Source of the DNA: Ptiloglossa arizonensis
Taxonomy: Eukaryota; Arthropoda; Insecta; Hymenoptera; Colletidae
DNA length: 64,000 nt
Reading direction: 5' to 3'
NCBI RefSeq assembly: GCF_051014685.1
Contig: NW_027479248.1
Span: 110,604 to 174,603 of the forward strand
Below, piece by piece: positions 36,051 to 48,949 of the stretch. A program made the position numbers and the translations under genes. Numbering within the stretch: the first letter of the stretch is position 1; every line of letters begins with the position of its first letter. Below the pieces are notes generated by a model, which saw nothing but the letters and a program-made list of their open reading frames with translations, was not told the origin of the DNA and did no database searches.

Positions 36051-38555
36051 TCAGATATAGTAGGAATTTTTGGGTTTGGTCAATCCGTTCGCGAGATATG
36101 GGAGTTGGAAGCTAAGAAATGGTTGAGAAGGCAACAAATTTTTCACACTTCTGCTGCTCCAAACGCTTAACGAGAATGGCCTAGGGAAAAAATACACATA
36201 CTGTTGTAATCGGGCGAGTTTCTACTTTCAGATATAGTAGGAATTTTTGGGTTTGTTCAATCCGTTCGCGAGATATGGCAGTTTGAAGCTAAGAAATGGT
36301 TGAGAAGACAACAAATTTTTCGCACTTTTGCTGCACCAAACGCTTAACCAGAATGGTCTAGGGAAAAATACACATACGTTGTAATCGGGCGAGTTTCTAC
36401 ATTCAGATGTAGTAGGAATTTTTGGGTTTGGTCAATCCGTTCGCGAGATGTGGGAGTTTGAAGCTAAGAAATGGTTGAGAAGGCAACAAATTTTTCGCAC
36501 TTCTGTTGCTCCAAACGCTTAATCAGAATGGCCTAGTGAAAAAATACACATACCTTTGTAATCGGGCGAGTTTCTACATTCAGATGTAGTAGGAATTTTT
36601 GGGTTTGGTCAATCCGTTCGCGAGATGTGGGAGTTTGAATCTAAGAAATGGTTGAGAAGACAACAAATTTTTCGCACTTTTGCTGCACCAAACGCTTAAC
36701 CAGAATGGCCTAGGGAAAAAATACACATACTGTTGTAATCGGGCGAGTTTCTACTTTCAGATATAGTAGGAATTTTTGGGTTTGTTCAATCCGTTCGCCA
36801 GATATGGCAGATTGAAACTAAGAAATGGTTGAGATGACAACAAATTTTTCGCATTTCTGCTGCTCCAAACGCTTAACCAGAATGGACTAGGGAAAAAATA
36901 CACATACCTTTGTAATCGGGCGAGTTTCTACTTTCAGATGTAGTAGGAATTTCTGGGTTTGATCAATCCGTTCGCGAGATGTGGGAGTTTGAAGCTAAGA
37001 AATGGTTGAGAAGACAACAAATTTTTCGCACTTCTGCTGCTCCAAACGCTTAACCAGAATGGACAAGGGAAAAAATACACATACCTTTGTAATCGGGCGA
37101 GTTTCTACTTTCAGATGTAGTAGGAATTTCTGGGTTTGATCAATCCGTTCGCGAGATATGGGAGTTGGAAGCTAAGAAATGGTTGAGAAGACACCAAATT
37201 TTTCGCACTTCTGTTGCTCCAAACGCTTACCCAGAATGGCCTTGGGAAAAAATACACACACCGTTGTTTTCGTACGAGTTTTTACTTTCAGAGGCAATAG
37301 GAATTTTTGGGTTTGGACAATCAGTTCGCGAGTTATGGGAGTTTGAAACTAAGAAATGGTTGAGAAGACAACAAATTTTTCGCATTTCTGCTGCTCCAAA
37401 CGCTTAACCAGAATGGACTAGGGAAAAAATACACACACCTTTGTAATCGGGCGAGTTTCTACTTTCAGATGTAGTAGGAATTTTTGGGTTTGGTCAATCC
37501 GTTCGCGAGATGTGGGAGTTTGAAGCTAAGAAATGGTTGAGAAGACAACAAATTTTTCGCACTTTTGCTGCACCAAACGCTTAACCAGAATGGCATAGGG
37601 AAAAAATACACATACTGTTGTAATCGGGCGAGTTTCTACTTTCAGATATGGTAGGAATTTTTGGGTTTGTTCAATCCGTTCGCGAGATATGGCAGTTTGA
37701 ATCTAAGAAATGGTTGAGAAGACAACAAATTTTTCGCATTTCTGCTGCTCCAAACGCTTAACCAGAATGGACTAGGGAAAAAATACACATACCTTTGTAA
37801 TCGGGCGAGTTTCTACTTTCAGATGTAGTAGGAATTTCTGGGTTTGATCAATCCGTTCGCGAGATATGGGAGTTGGAAGCTAAGAAATAGTTGAGAAGAC
37901 ACCAAATTTTTCGCACTTCTGTTGCTCCAAACGCTTACCCAGAATGGCCTTGGGAAAAAATACACACACCGTTGTTTTCGTACGAGTTTCTACTTTCAGA
38001 GGCAATAGGAATTTTTGGGTTCAGACAATCAGTTCGCGAGTTATGGGAGTTTGAAGCTAAGAAATGGTTGAGAAGACAACAAATTTTTCGCAATTCTGCT
38101 GCTCCAAACGCTTAACCAGAATGGGCTAGGGAAAAAATACACACACCGTGGTAATCGGGCGAGTTTCTACATTCAGATGCAGCAGGAATTTTTGGGTTTG
38201 GTCAATTCGTTCGCGAGATATGGGAGTTTGATGCTAAAATGTGGTTCAGAAAACAACAAATTTTTCGCACTTCTGCTGCACCAAACGCTTAACCAGAACG
38301 GCCTAGGGAGAAAATACACATACCGTTGTAATCGGGCGAGTTTCTACTTTCAGATGTAGTAGGAATTTTTGGGTTTCGTCAATCCGTTCGCGAGATGTGG
38401 GAGTTTGAAGCTAAGAAATGGTTGAGAAAGCAACAAATTTTTCACACTTCTGCTGCTCCAAACGCTTAACCAGAATGGCCTAGGGAAAAAATACACATAC
38501 TGTTGTAATCGGGCGAGTTTCTACTTTCCGATATAGTAGGAATTTTTGGGTTTGT
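36050..38555. repeat. 2.5-kb segment duplicated at +12,900 bp (upstream copy)
   Basis: Base-for-base alignable with 48,950-51,455 at a constant offset of 12,900, without indels. Scattered substitutions occur (for example at 36,640 and 36,799). There is one dense patch of five differences at 37,670-37,702. Upstream of 36,050 and downstream of about 38,555 the two loci carry different monomer types, so the ends are recombination points. Confidence 0.85.
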
Positions 38556-39942
38556 TCAATCCGTTCGCGAGATATGGCAGTTTGAAGCTAAGAAATGGTT
38601 GAGAAGACAACAAATTTTTCGCACTTTTGCTGCACCAAACGCTTAACCAGAATGGCCTAGGGAAAAATACACATACGTTGTAAGCGGGCGAGTTTCTACA
38701 TTCAGATGTAGTAGGAATTTTTGGGTTTGGTCAATCCGTTCGCGAGATGTGGGAGTTTGAAGCTAAGAAATGGTTGAGAAGGTAACAAATTTTTCGCAAT
38801 TCTGTTGCTCCAAACGCTTACCCAGAATGGCCTTGGGAAAAAATACACACACCGTTGTTTTCGTACGAGTTTCTACTTTCAGAGGCAATAGGAATTTTTG
38901 GGTTCAGACAATCAGTTCGCGAGTTATGGGAGTTTGAAGCTAAGAAATGGTTGAGAAGACAACAAATTTTTCGCAATTCTGCTGCTCCAAACGCTTAACC
39001 AGAATGGGCTAGGGAAAAAATACACACACCGTGGTAGTCGGGCGAGTTTCTACATTCAGATGCAGCAGGAATTTTTGGGTTTGGTCAATTCGTTCGCGAG
39101 ATATGGGAGTTTGATGCTAAAATGTGGTTCAGAAAACAACAAATTTTTCGCACTTCTGCTGCACCAAACGCTTAACCAGAACGGCCTAGGGAGAAAATAC
39201 ACATACCGTTGTAATCGGGCGAGTTTCTACTTTCAGATGTAGTAGGAATTTTTGGGTTTCGTCAATCCGTTCGCGAGATGTGGGAGTTTGAAGCTAAGAA
39301 ATGGTTGAGAAAGCAACAAATTTTTCACACTTCTGCTGCTCCAAACGCTTAACCAGAATGGCCTAGGGAAAAAATACACATACTGTTGTAATCGGGCGAG
39401 TTTCTACTTTCAGATATAGTAGGAATTTTTGGGTTTGTTCAATCCGTTCGCGAGATATGGCAGTTTGAAGCTAAGAAATGGTTGAGAAGACAACAAATTT
39501 TTCGCACTTTTGCTGCACCAAACGCTTAACCAGAATGGCCTAGGGAAAAATACACATACGTTGTAAGCGGGCGAGTTTCTACATTCAGATGTAGTAGGAA
39601 TTTTTGGGTTTGGTCAATCCGTTCGCGAGATGTGGGAGTTTGAAGCTAAGAAATGGTTGAGAAGGTAACAAATTTTTCGCAATTCTGCTGCTCCAAACGC
39701 TTAACCAGAATGGGCTAGGGAAAAAATACACATACCTTTGTAATCGGGCGAGTTTCTACTTTCAGATGTAGTAGGAATTTCTGGGTTTGATCAATCTGTT
39801 CGCGAGATGTGGGAGTTTGAAGCTAAGAAATGGTTGAGAAGACAACAAATTTTTCGCACTTCTGCTGCTCCAAACGCTTAACCAGAATGGACAAGGGAAA
39901 AAATACACATACCTTTGTAATCGGGCGAGTTTCTACTTTCAG
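38177..39942. repeat. 5-monomer tandem duplication (883-bp period)
   Basis: The unit starting near 38,177 with ATGCAGCAGGAATTTTTGGG recurs at 39,060, an offset of 883 (5 x 177 less 2, the deficit coming from a 175-base unit with AAAAATACACATACG). The match holds through GAGAAGGTAACAAATTTTTC at 38,775 and 39,658. The same group appears again at +4,771 (39,060 and 43,831), so it belongs to a larger HOR. Confidence 0.8.
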
Positions 39943-39992
39943 ATGTAGTAGGAATTTCTGGGTTTGATCAATCCGTTCGCGAGATATGGGAG

Positions 39993-42900
39993 TTGGAAGC
40001 TAAGAAATGGTTGAGAAGACACCAAATTTTTCGCACTTCTGTTGCTCCAAACGCTTACCCAGAATGGCCTTGGGAAAAAATACACACACCGTTGTTTTCG
40101 TACGAGTTTCTACTTTCAGAGGTAATAGGAATTTTTGGGTTTGGACAATCAGTTCGCGAGTTATGGGAGTTTGAAGCTAAGAAATGGTTGAGAAGACAAC
40201 AAATTTTTCGCAATTCTGCTGCTCCAAACGCTTAACCAGAATGGGCTAGGGAAAAAATACACACACCGTTGTAATCGGGCGAGTTTCTATATTCAGACGC
40301 AGCAGGAATTTTTGGGGTTGGTCAATTTGTTCGCGAGATATGGGAGTTTGATGCTAAGATGTGGTTCAGAAAACAACAAATTTTTCGCACTTCTGCTGCA
40401 CCAAACGCTTAACCAGAACGGCCTGGGGAGAAAATACACATACCGTTGTAATCGGGCGAGTTTCTACTTTCAGATGTAGTAGGAATTTTTGGGTTTGGTC
40501 AATCCGTTCGCGAGTTGTGGGAGTTTGAAGCTAAGAAATGGTTGAGAAAGCAACAAATTTTTCACACTTCTGCTGCTCCAAACGCTTAACCAGAATGGCC
40601 TAGGGAAAAAATACACATACTGTTGTAATCGGGCGAGTTTCTACTTTCAGATATAGTAGGAATTTTTGGGTTTGGTCAATCCGTTCGCGAGATATGGGAG
40701 TTGGAAGCTAAGAAATGGTTGAGAAGGCAACAAATTTTTCACACTTCTGCTGCTCCAAACGCTTAACCAGAATGGCCTTGGGAAAAAATACACATACTGT
40801 TGTAATCGGGCGAGTTTCTACTTTCAGATATAGTAGGAATTTTTGGGTTTGTTCAATCCGTTCGCGAGATATGGCAGTTTGAAGCTAAGAATTGGTTGAG
40901 AAGACAACAAATTTTTCGCACTTTTGCTGCACCAAACGCTTAACCAGAATGGCCTAGGGAAAAATACACATACGTTGTAATCGGGCGAGTTTCTACATTC
41001 AGATGTAGTAGGAATTTTTGGGTTTGGTCAATCCGTTCGCGAGATGTGGGAGTTTGAAGCTAAGAAATGGTTGAGAAGGCAACAAATTTTTCGCACTTCT
41101 GTTGCTCCAAACGCTTAATCAGAATGGCCTAGTGAAAAAATACACATACCTTTGTAATCGGGCGAGTTTCTACATTCAGATGTAGTAGGAATTTTTGGGT
41201 TTGGTCAATCCGTTCGCGAGATGTGGGAGTTTGAAGCTAAGAAATGGTTGAGAAGACAACAAATTTTTCGCACTTTTGCTGCACCAAACGCTTAACCAGA
41301 ATGGCCTAGGGAAAAAATACACATACTGTTGTAATCGGGCGAGTTTCTACTTTCAGATATAGTAGGAATTTTTGGGTTTGTTCAATCCGTTCGCGAGATA
41401 TGGCAGATTGAAACTAAGAAATGGTTGAGATGACAACAAATTTTTCGCATTTCTGCTGCTCCAAACGCTTAACCAGAATGGACTAGGGAAAAAATACACA
41501 TACCTTTGTAATCGGGCGAGTTTCTACTTTCAGATGTAGTAGGAATTTCTGGGTTTGATCAATCCGTTCGCGAGATGTGGGAGTTTGAAGCTAAGAAATG
41601 GTTGAGAAGACAACAAATTTTTCGCACTTCTGCTGCTCCAAACGCTTAACCAGAATGGACAAGGGAAAAAATACACATACCTTTGTAATCGGGCGAGTTT
41701 CTACTTTCAGATGTAGTAGGAATTTCTGGGTTTGATCAATCCGTTCGCGAGATATGGGAGTTGGAAGCTAAGAAATGGTTGAGAAGACACCAAATTTTTC
41801 GCACTTCTGTTGCTCCAAACGCTTACCCAGAATGGCCTTGGGAAAAAATACACACACCGTTGTTTTCGTACGAGTTTCTACTTTCAGAGGCAATAGGAAT
41901 TTTTGGGTTTGGACAATCAGTTCGCGAGTTATGGGAGTTTGAAGCTAAGAAATGGTTGAGAAGACAACAAATTTTTCGCAATTCTGCTGCTCCAAACGCT
42001 TAACCAGAATGGGCTAGGGAAAAAATACACACACCGTTGTAATCGGGCGAGTTTCTACATTCAGACGCAGCAGGAATTTTTGGGTTTGGTCAATTTGTTC
42101 GCGAGATATGGGAGTTTGATGCTAAGATGTGGTTCAGAAAACAACAAATTTTTCGCACTTCTGCTGCACCAAACGCTTAACCAGAATGGCCTAGGGAAAA
42201 AATACACATACTGTTGTAATCGGGCGAGTTTCTACTTTCAGATATAGTAGGAATTTTTGGGTTTGGTCAATCCGTTCGCGAGATATGGGAGTTGGAAGCT
42301 AAGAAATGGTTGAGAAGGCAACAAATTTTTCACACTTCTGCTGCTCCAAACGCTTAACCAGAATGGCCTAGGGAAGAAATACACATACTGTTGTAATCGG
42401 GCGAGTTTCTACTTTCAGATATAGTAGGAATTTTTGGGTTTGTTCAATCCGTTCGCGAGATATGGCAGTTTGAAGCTAAGAAATGGTTGAGAAGACGACA
42501 AATTTTTCGCACTTTTGCTGCACCAAACGCTTAACCAGAATGGCCTAGGGAAAAATACACATACGTTGTAATCGGGCGAGTTTCTACATTCAGATGTAGT
42601 AGGAATTTTTGGGTTTGGTCAATCCGTTCGCGAGATGTGGGAGTTTGAAGCTAAGAAATGGTTGAGAAGGCAACAAATTTTTCGCACTTCTGTTGCTCCA
42701 AACGCTTAATCAGAATGGCCTAGTGAAAAAATACACATACCTTTGTAATCGGGCGAGTTTCTACATTCAGATGTAGTAGGAATTTTTGGGTTTGGTCAAT
42801 CCGTTCGCGAGATGTGGGAGTTTGAAGCTAAGAAATGGTTGAGAAGACAACAAATTTTTCGCACTTTTGCTGCACCAAACGCTTAACCAGATTGGCCTAG

Positions 42901-44740
42901 GGAAAAAATACACATACTGTTGTAATCGGGCGAGTTTCTACTTTCAGATATAGTAGGAATTTTTGGGTTTGTTCAATCCGTTCGCGAGATATGGCAGATT
43001 GAAACTAAGAAATGGTTGAGATGACAACAAATTTTTCGCATTTCTGCTGCTCCAAACGCTTAACCAGAATGGACTAGGGAAAAAATACACATACCTTTGT
43101 AATCGGGCGAGTTTCTACTTTCAGATGTAGTACGAATTTCTGGGTTTGATCAATCCGTTCGCGAGATGTGGGAGTTTGAAGCTAAGAAATGGTTGAGAAA
43201 GCAACAAATTTTTCACACTTCTGCTGCTCCAAACGCTTAACCAGAATGGCCTAGGGAAAAAATACACATACTGTTGTAATCGGGCGAGTTTCTACTTTCA
43301 GATATAGTAGGAATTTTTGTGTTTGTTCAATCCGTTCGCGAGATATGGCAGTTTGAAGCTAAGAAATGGTTGAGAAGACAACAAATTTTTCGCACTTTTG
43401 CTGCACCAAACGCTTAACCAGAATTGCCTAGGGAAAAATACACATACGTTGTAAGCGGGCGAGTTTCTACATTCAGATGTAGTAGGAATTTTTGGGTTTG
43501 GTCAATCCGTTCGCGAGATGTGGGAGTTTGAAGCTAAGAAATGGTTGAGAAGGTAACAAATTTTTCGCAATTCTGTTGCTCCAAACGCTTACCCAGAATG
43601 GCCTTGGGAAAAAATACACACACCGTTGTTTTCGTACGAGTTTCTACTTTCAGAGGCAATAGGAATTTTTGGGTTCAGACAATCAGTTCGCGAGTTATGG
43701 GAGTTTGAAGCTAAGAAATGGTTGAGAAGACAACAAATTTTTCGCAATTCTGCTGCTCCAAACGCTTAACCAGAATGGGCTAGGGAAAAAATACACACAC
43801 CGTGGTAATCGGGCGAGTTTCTACATTCTGATGCAGCAGGAATTTTTGGGTTTGGTCAATTCGTTCGCGAGATATGGGAGTTTGATTCTAAAATGTGGTT
43901 CAGAAAACAACAAATTTTTCGCACTTCTGCTGCACCAAACGCTTAACCAGAACGGCCTAGGGAGAAAATACACATACCGTTGTAATCGGGCGAGTTTCTA
44001 CTTTCAGATATAGTAGGAATTTTTGGGTTTGTTCAATCCGTTCGCGAGATATGGCAGTTTGAAGCTAAGAAATGGTTGAGAAGACAACAAATTTTTCGCA
44101 CTTTTGCTGCACCAAACGCTTAACCAGAATGGCCTAGGGAAAAATACACATACGTTGTAAGCGGGCGAGTTTCTACATTCAGATGTAGTAGGAATTTTTG
44201 GGTTTGGTCAATCCGTTCGCGAGATGTGGGAGTTTGAAGCTAAGAAATGGTTGAGAAGGTAACAAATTTTTCGCAATTCTGCTGCTCCAAACGCTTAACC
44301 AGAATGGGCTAGGGAAAAAATACACATACCTTTGTAATCGGGCGAGTTTCTACTTTCAGATGTAGTAGGAATTTCTGGGTTTGATCAATCTGTTCGCGAG
44401 ATGCGGGAGTTTGAAGCTAAGAAATGGTTGAGAAGACAACAAATTTTTCGCACTTCTGCTGCTCCAAACGCTTAACCAGAATGGACAAGGGAAAAAATAC
44501 ACATACCTTTGTAATCGGGCGAGTTTCTACTTTCAGATGTAGTAGGAATTTCTGGGTTTGATCAATCCGTTCGCGAGATATGGGAGTTGGAAGCTAAGAA
44601 ATGGTTGAGAAGACACCAAATTTTTCGCACTTCTGTTGCTCCAAACGCTTACCCAGAATGGCCTTGGGAAAAAATACACACACCGTTGTTTTCGTACGAG
44701 TTTCTACTTTCAGAGGTAATAGGAATTTTTGGGTTTGGTC
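39993..44740. repeat. B-block HOR segment, 26/27-mer offsets
   Basis: The units marked CAGAGGTAATAGG at about 40,118 and 44,712 are 4,594 bases apart (26 x 177 less 8). The groups around 38,790-39,230 and 43,561-44,000 are 4,771 apart (27 x 177 less 8). The one-monomer difference shows a deletion between the two copies. A block from this segment (39,990-41,230, then 42,292-43,140) is the best match to 60,670-62,860. Confidence 0.72.
44392..44408 (+). promoter_or_regulatory. Perfect CENP-B-box-like motif
   Basis: GTTCGCGAGATGCGGGA fits the essential mammalian CENP-B box pattern NTTCGNNNNANNCGGGN at all nine fixed positions. In almost all other monomers the C of CGGG is T, giving eight of nine. 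The match is seen directly; binding by any CENP-B-like protein in this organism is unknown. Confidence 0.5.
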
Positions 44741-45349
44741 AATCCGTTCGCGAGATGTGGGAGTTTGAAGCTAAGAAATGGTTGAGAAGACAACAAATTT
44801 TTCGCACTTTTGCTGCACCAAACGCTTAACCAGAATGGCCTAGGGAAAAAATACACATACTGTTGTAATCGGGCGAGTTTCTACTTTCAGATATAGTAGG
44901 AATTTTTGGGTTTGTTCAATCCGTTCGCGAGATATGGCAGATTGAAACTAAGAAATGGTTGAGATGACAACAAATTTTTCGCATTTCTGCTGCTCCAAAC
45001 GCTTAACCAGAATGGACTAGGGAAAAAATACACATACCTTTGTAATCGGGCGAGTTTCTACTTTCAGATGTAGTAGGAATTTCTGGGTTTGATCAATCCG
45101 TTCGCGAGATGTGGGAGTTTGAAGCTAAGAAATGGTTGAGAAGACAACAAATTTTTCGCACTTCTGCTGCTCCAAACGCTTAACCAGAATGGCCTAGGCA
45201 AAAATACACATACGTTCTAATCGGGCGAGTTTCTACATTCAGATGTAGTAGGAATTTTTGGGTTTGGTCAATCCGTTCGCGAGATGTGGGAGTTTGAAGC
45301 TAAGAAATGGTTGAGAAGGCAACAAATTTTTCGCACTTCTGCTGCTCCA

Positions 45350-47480
45350 AACACTTAACCAGAATGGCCTAGGGAGAAAATACACATACCGTTGTAATCG
45401 GGCGAGTTTCTACATTCAGACGCAGCAGGAATTTTTGGGTTTGGTCAATCCGTTCGCGAGATATGGTTGTTTGAAGCTAAGAAATGCTTGATTAGCCAAC
45501 AAATTTTTCGCACTTCTGTTGCTCCAAACGCTTAATCAGAATGGCCTAGTGAAAAAATACACATACCTTTGTAATCGGGCGAGTTTCTACTTTCAGATGT
45601 AGTAGGAATTTTTGGGTTTGGTCAATCCGTTCGCGAGATGTGGGAGTTTGAAGCTAAGAAATGGTTAAGAAGACAACAAATTTTTCGCACTTCTGCTGCT
45701 CCAAACGCTTAACCAGAATGGCCTAGGGAAAAAATGCACATACCGTTGTAATCGGGCGAATTTCTACTTTCAGATGTAGTAGGATATTTTTGGGTTTGGT
45801 CAATCCGTTCCCGCGATATGGGAGTTGGAAGCTAAGAAATGTTTGAGAAGGCAACAAATTTCTCGCACTTCTGCTGCCCCAAACGCTTAACCAGAACGGC
45901 TTAGGGAAAAATACACATACCGTTGTAGTCGGGCGAGTTTCGACATTAAAACGCAGCAGGAATTTTTGGGTGTGGTCAATCCGTTCGCGAGATATGGGAG
46001 TTTGAAGCTAAGAAATGTTTGATAAGGCAATAAATTTTTCGCACTTCTGCTGCTCCAAACGCTTAACCAGAATGGCCTAGGGAAAAAATACACATACAGT
46101 TGCAATCGGGCGAGTTTCTACATTCAGACGCAATAGGAATTTTTGGGATTGGTCAATCCGTTCAGAAGATATGGGAGTTGGAAGCTAAGAAATGGCTGAG
46201 AAGGCAACAAATTTTGCGCATTTCAGCTGCTCCAAACACTTAACCAGAATGGCCTTGGGTAAAAATACACATACCGTTGTTATCGTACGAGTTTCTACTT
46301 TCAGACGTAATAGGAATTTTTGGGTTTGGTCAATCCGTTCGCGAGATGTGGGAGTTTGAAGCTAAGAAATGGTTGAGAAGACACCAAATTTTTCGCACTT
46401 TTGCTGCTCCAAACGCTTAACCAGAATGGCCTAGGGAAAAAATACGCATACCGTTGTAATCGGGCGAGTTTCTACATTCAGACGCAGCAGGAATTTTTGG
46501 GTTTGGTCAATCCGATCGCGAGATATGGGAGTTGGAAGCTAAGAAATGGTTGAGAAGGCAACAAATTTTGCGCATTTCAGCTGCTCCAAACGCTTAACCA
46601 GAATGGCCTTGGGAAAAAATACACACACCGTTGTTATCGTATGAGTTTCTGCTTTCAGACGCAATAGGAATTTTTGGGTTTGGTCAATCCGTTCGCGAGA
46701 TGTGGGAGTTTGAAGCTAAGAAATGGTTGAGAAGGCAACAAATTTTGCGCATTTCAGCTGCTCCAAACGCTTAACCAGAATGGCCTTGGGAAAAAAGACA
46801 TACCGTTGTTATCGTACGAGTTTCTACTTTCAGACGCAGTAGGAATTTTTGATTTGGTCAATCCGTTCGCGAGATATGGGAGTTTGAAGCTAGGAAATGC
46901 TTGAGAATGCAAGAAATTTTTCGCACTTCTGCTGCTCCAAACGCTTACCATGAATGGCCTAGTGAAAAAATACACATGCCTTTGTAATCGGGCGAGTTTC
47001 TTCTTTCAGATGTAGTAGGAATATTTGGGTTTGGTCAATCCGTTCGCGAGATATGGGAGTTTGAAGCTAAGATGTGGTTGAGAAAACAACAAATTTTTCG
47101 CACTTCTGCTGCTCCAAACGCTTAACCAGAACGGCCTAGGGAAAAAATACACATACCCTTGTAATCGGGCGAGTTTCTACATTCAGACGCAATAGGAATT
47201 TTTGGGTTTGGTCAATCCGTTCGCGAGATATGGGAGTTGGAAGCTAAGAAATGGTTGAGAAGGCAACAAATTTTTCGCACTTCTGTTGCTCCAAACGCTT
47301 ACCCAGAATGGCCTTGGGAAAAAATACACACACCGTTGTTTTCGTACGAGTTTCTACTTTCAGAGGCAATAGGAATTTTTGGGTTTGGACAATCAGTTCG
47401 CGAGTTATGGGAGTTAGAAGCTAAGAAATGGTTGAGAAGACAACAAATTTTTCGCAATTCTGCTGCTCCAAACGCTTAAC
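45350..47480. repeat. Distant copy of the 23.1-24.5 kb segment
   Basis: Marks of the 23,090-24,512 segment return here. Examples are CCAAACACTTAACC (23,088 and 45,348), GATATGGTTGTTTGAAGC with TTGATTAGCC (offset 22,260), AAAAAATGCACATACC, GATTGGTCAATCCGTTCAGAAG, AAAAAAGACATACC, and the stop-free unit at 47,237 (24,270 plus 22,967). The offset grows from about 22,260 to 22,967, so four further monomers lie in this copy. Confidence 0.8.
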
Positions 47481-48949
47481 CAGAATGGGCTAGGGAAGAA
47501 ATACACACACCGTTGTAATCGGGCGAGTTTCTACATTCAGACGCAGCAGGAATTTTTGGGGTTGGTCAATTTGTTCGCGAGATATGGGAGTTTGATGCTA
47601 AGATGTGGTTCAGAAAACAACAAATTTTTCGCACTTCTGCTGCACCAAACGCTTAACCAGAACGGCCTAGGGAGAAAATACACATACCGTTGTAATCGGG
47701 CGAGTTTCTACTTTCAGATGTAGTAGGAATTTTTGAGTTTGGTCAATCCGTTCGCGAGTTGTGGGAGTTTGAAGCTAAGAAATGGTTGAGAAGACAACAA
47801 ATTTTTCGCACTTTTGCTGCACCAAACGCTTAACCAGAATGGCCTAGGGAAAAATACACATACGTTGTAATCGGGCGAGTTTCTACATTCAGATGTAGTA
47901 GGAATTTTTGGGTTTGGTCAATCCGTTCGCGAGATGTGGGAGTTTGAAGCTAAGAAATGGTTGAGAAGGCAACAAATTTTTCGCACTTCTGTTGCTCCAA
48001 ACGCTTAATCAGAATGGCCTAGTGAAAAAATACACATACCTTTGTAATCGGGCGAGTTTCTACATTCAGATGTAGTAGGAATTTTTGGGTTTGGTCAATC
48101 CGTTCGCGAGATGTGGGAGTTTGAAGCTAAGAAATGGTTGAGAAGACAACAAATTTTTCGCACTTTTGCTGCACCAAACGCTTAACCAGAATGGCCTAGG
48201 GAAAAAATACACATACTGTTGTAATCGGGCGAGTTTCTACTTTCAGATATAGTAGGAATTTTTGGGTTTGTTCAATCCGTTCGCGAGATATGGCAGATTG
48301 ATACTAAGAAATGGTTGAGATGACAACAAATTTTTCGCATTTCTGCTGCTCCAAACGCTTAACCAGAATGGACTAGGGAAAAAATACACATACCTTTGTA
48401 ATCGGGCGAGTTTCTACTTTCAGATGTAGTAGGAATTTCTGGGTTTGATCAATCTGTTCGCGAGATGTGGGAGTTTGAAGCTAAGAAATGGTTGAGAAGA
48501 CAACAAATTTTTCGCACTTCTGCTGCTCCAAACGCTTAACCAGAATGGACTAGGGAAAAAATACACATACCTTTGTAATCGGGCGAGTTTCTACTTTCAG
48601 ATGTAGTAGGAATTTCTGGGTTTGATCAATCTGTTCGCGAGATGTGGGAGTTTGAAGCTAAGAAATGGTTGAGAAGACAACAAATTTTTCGCAATTCTGC
48701 TGCTCCAAACGCTTAACCAGAATGGGCTAGGGAAAAAATACACACACCGTTGTAATCGGGCGAGTTTCTACATTCAGACGCAGCAGGAATTTTTGGGGTT
48801 GGTCAATTTGTTCGCGAGATATGGGAGTTTGATGCTAAGATGTGGTTCAGAAAACAACAAATTTTTCGCACTTCTGCTGCACCAAACGCTTAACCAGAAC
48901 GGCCTAGGGAGAAAATACACATACCGTTGTAATCGGGCGAGTTTCTACT

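Noticed and set aside
44392..44408. Claim that a functional CENP-B box system exists here
   Set aside because: Three perfect matches among ~361 units, two of them copies of each other, could arise by single base changes. The organism and its DNA-binding proteins are unknown, so it is kept only as a testable observation.
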